In this document: positions 15,661 through 19,171 of the stretch, in pieces
Position numbering within the stretch: position 1 is the first letter of the stretch
Layout: every line of letters starts with the position of its first letter
Source of the DNA: an uncultured Eubacteriales bacterium
GTDB taxonomy: Bacteria > Bacillota > Clostridia > Monoglobales > Monoglobaceae
Length of the DNA: 19,171 nt
Direction of reading: 5' to 3'
Assembly (NCBI GenBank): GCA_900542675.1
Contig: UQOT01000036.1
Location: 1-19,171, forward strand
Position numbers and translations under genes: made by a program
The notes under the pieces: model-generated
Database searches by the model: none
Seen by the model: the letters and a program-made list of their open reading frames with translations, nothing else
What the model was told of the DNA's origin: nothing

Positions 15661-17088
15661 TTAGTAGCACAGCCGCATTTCGACCCCTGAGCAAAAACCT
15701 GCGTACTCACGAAACAGTGTTTCCTCGGTCTTTCGCGAAAATACAGTGACCGCATTCTCCTTTTTAAATGAGAACTGCATAATCACTTTACCGATACACT
15801 CACCTATCAGGTTTGCCCTGACTGCAAAAGTATCATTATCCGCCCACATTCCGCTTGCTGTATACGGACAATTATACCGATTAAACACACCGCGCTGCAT
15901 TGAGCCTATACCAAATACAATCTTCTGGATATCTCCGCCGCGGACGAGCACAGCTTCGCCAAAGCTTTCGCTGATGCTTATTTTAAGTTTCGTAAGACCA
16001 AGTGGATTTTCGTCCTTAAACTCATATTCTCCGTTAATCGTACGCGTAAGCTTAGACTCAAGCGGCTTAATCTCAAGACCGTTTAAAAGTTCCTTTAGTT
16101 CATCTTTTCCGGGTCTGCTAAATATATCCTCGCCGATATGCAGATACAGCTCATCCCAAAAAGCCTCAAACAATAGCTGCATACCGTCCTTTCTGTCGGT
16201 TAAGTCGGCAGTCGTGACGAGTATCAGGTTTTTATCCGGCATACAAACGGCAAGCTGACCCGCCATACCGTACATCATATATCCGCCGTGCCGCACGCGC
16301 CAAAACTGGTAGCCGTAGCCCTGCTTCTCCTCAATAAAGCTGCCCTTGACAAAATTAGGAACATGATATGCCACAGCCTCATCTATGTAACTTTTCGGCA
16401 CTATGCCTTTGCCGCCGCTAAACACGATATCCGCCGCTAAAAGAATATCAATCGGCTTTGCCATAAGCCCCGAGCCGCCCCGACTGACACCCGCTCCGTC
16501 AGTCAAACAATACGCCTCCTCCGAAAAGCCTTTTTCTCTAAAGCCGCTGTCCCTTAAAAAGTCAAGCAACGGCTTTCCGCTCAGCTTTTCAACAAGCGCG
16601 GCAAGCGTATGCGACGCAGATGTATCATATGAAAATATCGTTCCCGGACGATGTGTCGGCGCTTTCTTAAAATATGACTCTGTCCAGCCGCTTCGGGAAA
16701 GCTTATCAAACGTTGTTCCGTTATGCGGTGTTGTCATACTTAGCATATCCCTTATTGTCGTCTCTTTAAGATACGGGTGAAAACCGTCCTTAGGCTCGTA
16801 CTCCGGAAAGTATTCGGTGATCGATGCATCCAAATCTATTTCACCCCTGCCTGCGAGTATTCCGACAGCGAGCGATACAAAGCTCTTTGTGATTGAAAAC
16901 ATACGGTGAAGCGTGTCACGCTCAAACGGTGCGTAATACCCTTCAAAAATCAGCCTTTTATCCTTAAGCAGAAGCACGCTGTGCATATCCAATCCGCATC
17001 TTTCAAGCCGACGAATAAAATTAATTATTCTCAGTGAATTTACGCCTGCTTTCTCAGGCTCTGTCTTTTCAAAACTATACTGTGCCAT
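15661..17088 (-). CDS. Beta-lactamase-family (class C/esterase-type) serine hydrolase
   Basis: A 475-residue protein of the serine beta-lactamase/penicillin-binding-protein-like fold (Pfam Beta-lactamase). The nucleophile motif S-x-x-K is SITK at residues 65-68, in the typical H-R-M-F-S-I-T-K-S-F setting. Tyr154 in F-S-Y-D-T-S-A is the second-motif tyrosine, and H-G-G-Y near 290 may stand for the third motif. The family includes esterases, D-aminopeptidases and peptide hydrolases; few members are true resistance enzymes, and the substrate cannot be named here. No signal peptide is seen, so it is probably cytoplasmic. The start chosen is ATG at 17088 with AAGGAA upstream. An in-frame start at 17151 would lie upstream of the promoter's -35 box. 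The last 150 residues form an extra domain common in this group. Confidence 0.88.
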   Translation of the reverse strand: MAQYSFEKTEPEKAGVNSLRIINFIRRLERCGLDMHSVLLLKDKRLIFEGYYAPFERDTLHRMFSITKSFVSLAVGILAGRGEIDLDASITEYFPEYEPKDGFHPYLKETTIRDMLSMTTPHNGTTFDKLSRSGWTESYFKKAPTHRPGTIFSYDTSASHTLAALVEKLSGKPLLDFLRDSGFREKGFSEEAYCLTDGAGVSRGGSGLMAKPIDILLAADIVFSGGKGIVPKSYIDEAVAYHVPNFVKGSFIEEKQGYGYQFWRVRHGGYMMYGMAGQLAVCMPDKNLILVTTADLTDRKDGMQLLFEAFWDELYLHIGEDIFSRPGKDELKELLNGLEIKPLESKLTRTINGEYEFKDENPLGLTKLKISISESFGEAVLVRGGDIQKIVFGIGSMQRGVFNRYNCPYTASGMWADNDTFAVRANLIGECIGKVIMQFSFKKENAVTVFSRKTEETLFREYAGFCSGVEMRLCY

Positions 17089-17119
17089 TTTTATATTCCT
17101 TAAATAATATTTTGAGTAA

Positions 17120-17148
17120 ATTATACCACTGCGCTTACAAAAGGTCAA
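17120..17148 (-). promoter_or_regulatory. Sigma-A promoter of the serine hydrolase gene
   Basis: On the minus strand TTGACC (17148-17143) and TATAAT (17125-17120) are 17 bases apart, with TGG just before the -10 box giving an extended -10. The start codon at 17088 is about 32 bases further on. Confidence 0.88.
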
Positions 17149-17158
17149 CACAAAGCTT

Positions 17159-17187
17159 TAATATTAAACACATATTTTGCATATAAT
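17159..17187 (+). promoter_or_regulatory. Possible sigma-E (mother-cell sporulation) promoter of the LysM-GH18 gene
   Basis: TAATATT (17159-17165), a 14-base spacer and CATATAAT (17180-17187) fit the Bacillus sigma-E pattern (KMATATT, 14-15 bases, CATACAnT) at all but one defined position. The -10 also contains TATAAT, but no good sigma-A -35 box lies 17 bases upstream. YaaH, the Bacillus relative of the downstream gene, is known to be a sigma-E target. Confidence 0.5.
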
Positions 17188-17250
17188 TCTACAGTCAGCG
17201 TTTTACATATTGGCAGGTTCACAATTTCTTAAACATCGGAGGTAAACACT

Positions 17251-18537
17251 ATGCTTATACACATAATATCACGCGGCGAGACGCTTTCCGGGATTGCGCA
17301 AAACTACGGCATACCGCTTCAAATTCTGCTTGCCGACAACGGGCTTGATACATCTCTTCCCGCAGTAGTCGGTATGGCTCTCGTAATCGCAGAGCCCGAT
17401 ATTATTCACACCGTCCGTGAGGGCGAAACACTTTATTCGGTCGCTCAAAACTACGGAGCTACGCCGCTCAGTATACTCAGAAACAACTATTACCTAAAGG
17501 GGAATACGAATTTAAGCCCCGGGCAGCAGCTTATAATCACATACAAAAATCAAAATAAAACAAAATCATTTATCACCAACAGTTATGCATATCCGTACAT
17601 AAACCGTAATCTGATGCGCGAGCAGATGCCGTTTCTCACCTACATAACGCCGTTTACCTACGGCATTAACTCAGAGGGCGGACTTGTTAATTTGGAAGAC
17701 GACGAGTGGATAATCGCAATGGCGGGCGAATACTCGACTCAGTCACTGATGCATCTCTCCACCCTGACCGAGGGCGGGAACTTCAGCAGTGACCGTGCAA
17801 ATGACATATTCAGAAGTCCTAATTTTCAGGAAAAGCTTATAAACGAAATAATTGCCAATATGCAGGCGAAGAATTATAAGGGACTCGACATAGATTTTGA
17901 GTTCATCTATCCCGAAGACAGATTTGACTATATTATGTTCCTCCAAAATGTATACTCTCGCATAAACCCGCTCGGATATCCGCTTTTCAGCGCACTTGCG
18001 CCCAAAACAAGCGACACGCAGCGCGGTGTTCTGTATGAAGGACACGACTACAACGGAATTGCGTCGGCGGTTGATAAGGTACTGCTTATGACATATGAGT
18101 GGGGATATACCTACAGTCAGCCTATGGCTGTAGCGCCCATCAATAACGTTGAAAATGTAATAAAGTACGGTCTGTCGCGGATTTCGTCATCAAAAATCCT
18201 TATGGGCATACCGACCTACGGCTACGATTGGCTTTTACCGTATGAGAAAGGCGTTACAAAAGCCGAGTCACTTTCTCCCGTGGAAGCCGTACGCCGTGCT
18301 GCAAGATACGGAGCGGAAATTCAGTATGACACAACGGCACAAACACCGTGGTTCAGATATACAAACGACTTAGGTCAGCTTCACGAGGTATGGTTTGAGG
18401 ACGCGCGAAGCATAACGGCAAAACTAAACCTCGCCGAAAACTATAATCTTGCGGGACTCGGATACTGGAACTCTATGCGCGAATTCCCTCAGAATTGGGT
18501 CGTACTAAACAACGGATATATCATCGAGAACATATAG
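17251..18537 (+). CDS. LysM-GH18 spore peptidoglycan hydrolase (SleL/YaaH-like)
   Basis: A 428-residue protein with two N-terminal LysM peptidoglycan-binding domains at about 2-47 (H-I-I-S-R-G-E-T-L-S-G-I-A) and 52-97 (H-T-V-R-E-G-E-T-L-Y-S-V-A). A GH18 catalytic domain follows at about 125-425. The DxxDxDxE-type motif is G-L-D-I-D-F-E at 211-217, with catalytic acid Glu217. M-T-Y-E-W-G-Y and G-I-P-T-Y-G-Y-D-W are further GH18 strands. Architecture, length and lack of a signal peptide match SleL/YaaH, the cortical-fragment N-acetylglucosaminidase placed in the spore coat. It is thus probably made in the mother cell and active at germination. GGAGG (17238-17242) lies 8 nt before the ATG. It is monocistronic between the promoter region at 17159 and the terminator at 18543. 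Role in spores is inferred from family. Confidence 0.92.
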   Translation: MLIHIISRGETLSGIAQNYGIPLQILLADNGLDTSLPAVVGMALVIAEPDIIHTVREGETLYSVAQNYGATPLSILRNNYYLKGNTNLSPGQQLIITYKNQNKTKSFITNSYAYPYINRNLMREQMPFLTYITPFTYGINSEGGLVNLEDDEWIIAMAGEYSTQSLMHLSTLTEGGNFSSDRANDIFRSPNFQEKLINEIIANMQAKNYKGLDIDFEFIYPEDRFDYIMFLQNVYSRINPLGYPLFSALAPKTSDTQRGVLYEGHDYNGIASAVDKVLLMTYEWGYTYSQPMAVAPINNVENVIKYGLSRISSSKILMGIPTYGYDWLLPYEKGVTKAESLSPVEAVRRAARYGAEIQYDTTAQTPWFRYTNDLGQLHEVWFEDARSITAKLNLAENYNLAGLGYWNSMREFPQNWVVLNNGYIIENI

Positions 18538-18542
18538 ATATC

Positions 18543-18571
18543 CCTCCGCACCGAAAATGTGCGGAGGTTTT
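18543..18571 (+). terminator. Intrinsic terminator of the LysM-GH18 gene
   Basis: CCTCCGCAC (18543-18551) pairs perfectly with GTGCGGAGG (18559-18567) around a 7-base loop and is followed by TTTTAT. It starts 5 bases after the stop codon. Confidence 0.9.
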
Positions 18572-18607
18572 ATGGATTTACATCGGATTTCTACCCGTAT
18601 TAATATA

Positions 18608-18636
18608 TTGACAAATTCTTTCAAAATCTATATAAT
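18608..18636 (+). promoter_or_regulatory. Consensus sigma-A promoter of the DUF3737 gene
   Basis: TTGACA (18608-18613) and TATAAT (18631-18636) are exactly 17 bases apart, full consensus. The start codon at 18678 is about 35 bases beyond the expected transcription start. Confidence 0.92.
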
Positions 18637-18677
18637 ATATTAAGCGCTCTGCGCAAATAATCCAATATGGTGATATT

Positions 18678-19171
18678 ATGGCTGATAAATATATAAATAT
18701 GACGTTTGATGAAGAGCGCGCGCTTTATAATCTACACGACGCGCGTATTGAAAATTGCGTGTTTGACGGACCCGCAGACGGTGAGTCAGCGCTTAAAGAG
18801 TGCTCAGATTTGCAGATTATAAATTGTGATTTCCGTCTCAGATATCCAATGTGGCATCTAAACGGTGCGGAGATTTCAGGCTGTACAATGACCGATACCT
18901 GCCGTGCCGCCCTTTGGTATGATAATAGCCTAAAGATTAAAAATTCTGAGCTCGGCGGCATAAAAGCTCTTCGCGAGTGCGATAATACTTACGTAGAAAA
19001 ATGTAAAATAAACTCAACCGAGTTCGGCTGGATTTGCCGCGGCACAGAAATAAGGGATACTGAGCTTATTTCCGAATATCCATTCTTTAGTTGCCGAAAC
19101 TTAAAGATAGACGGTCTTAAAATGAGAGGCAAATACTCATTTCAGTACACCGAGAATGTAGAGATTACAAA
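18678..19171 (+). CDS. DUF3737 family protein (3' end outside window)
   Basis: The ATG at 18678 follows a weak GGTGAT site, and 164 codons are visible before the right edge. The sequence matches the DUF3737 family as I know it: an opening with T-F-D-E-E-R-A-L-Y, then FDGPADGESALKE at 29-41, N-C-D-F-R-L-R-Y-P-M-W-H, C-R-A-A-L-W-Y-D, G-I-K-A-L-R-E-C and G-K-Y-S-F-Q-Y near the cut end. These proteins are built from short repeated strands with regular Asn/Cys turns, consistent with a right-handed beta-helix of the pectate-lyase-like kind. Their biochemical function is not established. There is no signal peptide, so it is probably cytoplasmic. The usual family length is about 270-290 residues, so somewhat more than half is present. 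Confidence 0.88.
   Translation, partial: MADKYINMTFDEERALYNLHDARIENCVFDGPADGESALKECSDLQIINCDFRLRYPMWHLNGAEISGCTMTDTCRAALWYDNSLKIKNSELGGIKALRECDNTYVEKCKINSTEFGWICRGTEIRDTELISEYPFFSCRNLKIDGLKMRGKYSFQYTENVEIT

Noticed and set aside
15661..17088. Antibiotic-resistance beta-lactamase
   Set aside because: It has the SxxK fold motif but no signal peptide and an esterase/peptidase-type layout with an added C-terminal domain, so a resistance role cannot be supported.
17089..17151. Longer N-terminus for the serine hydrolase
   Set aside because: It would start upstream of the gene's own promoter; ATG at 17088 has a good ribosome binding site.

Overview
The window looks like chromosomal DNA of a spore-forming, low-to-moderate GC Gram-positive bacterium of the Clostridia type. 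The reasons are strong Shine-Dalgarno sites, several near-consensus sigma-A promoters with 17-bp spacers, an SLH-anchored cellulase, a LysM-GH18 spore-cortex hydrolase behind a possible sigma-E promoter, and a PrsA-like foldase lipoprotein. No tRNA, rRNA, insertion sequence, CRISPR array or phage gene was seen.

Layout. (1) 1-6419, minus strand: the first 2139 codons of a giant secreted protein whose 3' end lies off the left edge. It has a long signal peptide, an unrecognised N-terminal domain, three bacterial Ig-like repeats and about 17 fibronectin type III repeats. A G8 tract lies near its 5' end and a near-consensus promoter lies upstream. (2) 6420-7041: a regulatory region with no intact gene. 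It holds a broken Rrf2/CymR-type regulator (nonsense codon plus internal deletion) that still has its promoter, a putative operator and a ribosome binding site. The regulator promoter is back to back with the promoter of the next gene, and the two share a -35 box at the centre of a 51-bp imperfect palindrome. (3) 7042-8586, plus strand: a three-SLH plus GH5 endoglucanase. (4) 8630-15589, minus strand: a seven-gene operon read in the order foldase lipoprotein, cyclophilin, CCA-adding enzyme, araB, araD, tmk, metK. It has one clear promoter at its head and one terminator at its end. (5) 15661-17088, minus: a beta-lactamase-family serine hydrolase with its own promoter. (6) 17251-18537, plus: a SleL/YaaH-like LysM-GH18 protein. 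(7) 18678 to the right edge, plus: a DUF3737 protein, cut by the window.

How it fits together. The left third is a cell-surface and plant-polysaccharide module: a giant modular surface protein beside an S-layer-attached cellulase, flanking a dead regulator. The middle is a mixed operon in which two L-arabinose catabolism genes (ribulokinase and ribulose-5-phosphate 4-epimerase) sit among housekeeping genes for protein folding, tRNA maturation, dTTP synthesis and S-adenosylmethionine synthesis. I saw no clearly new multi-gene system. The most unusual items are the decayed regulator with its symmetric bidirectional promoter, the homopolymer tract in the giant gene, and the araBD insertion into a housekeeping operon.
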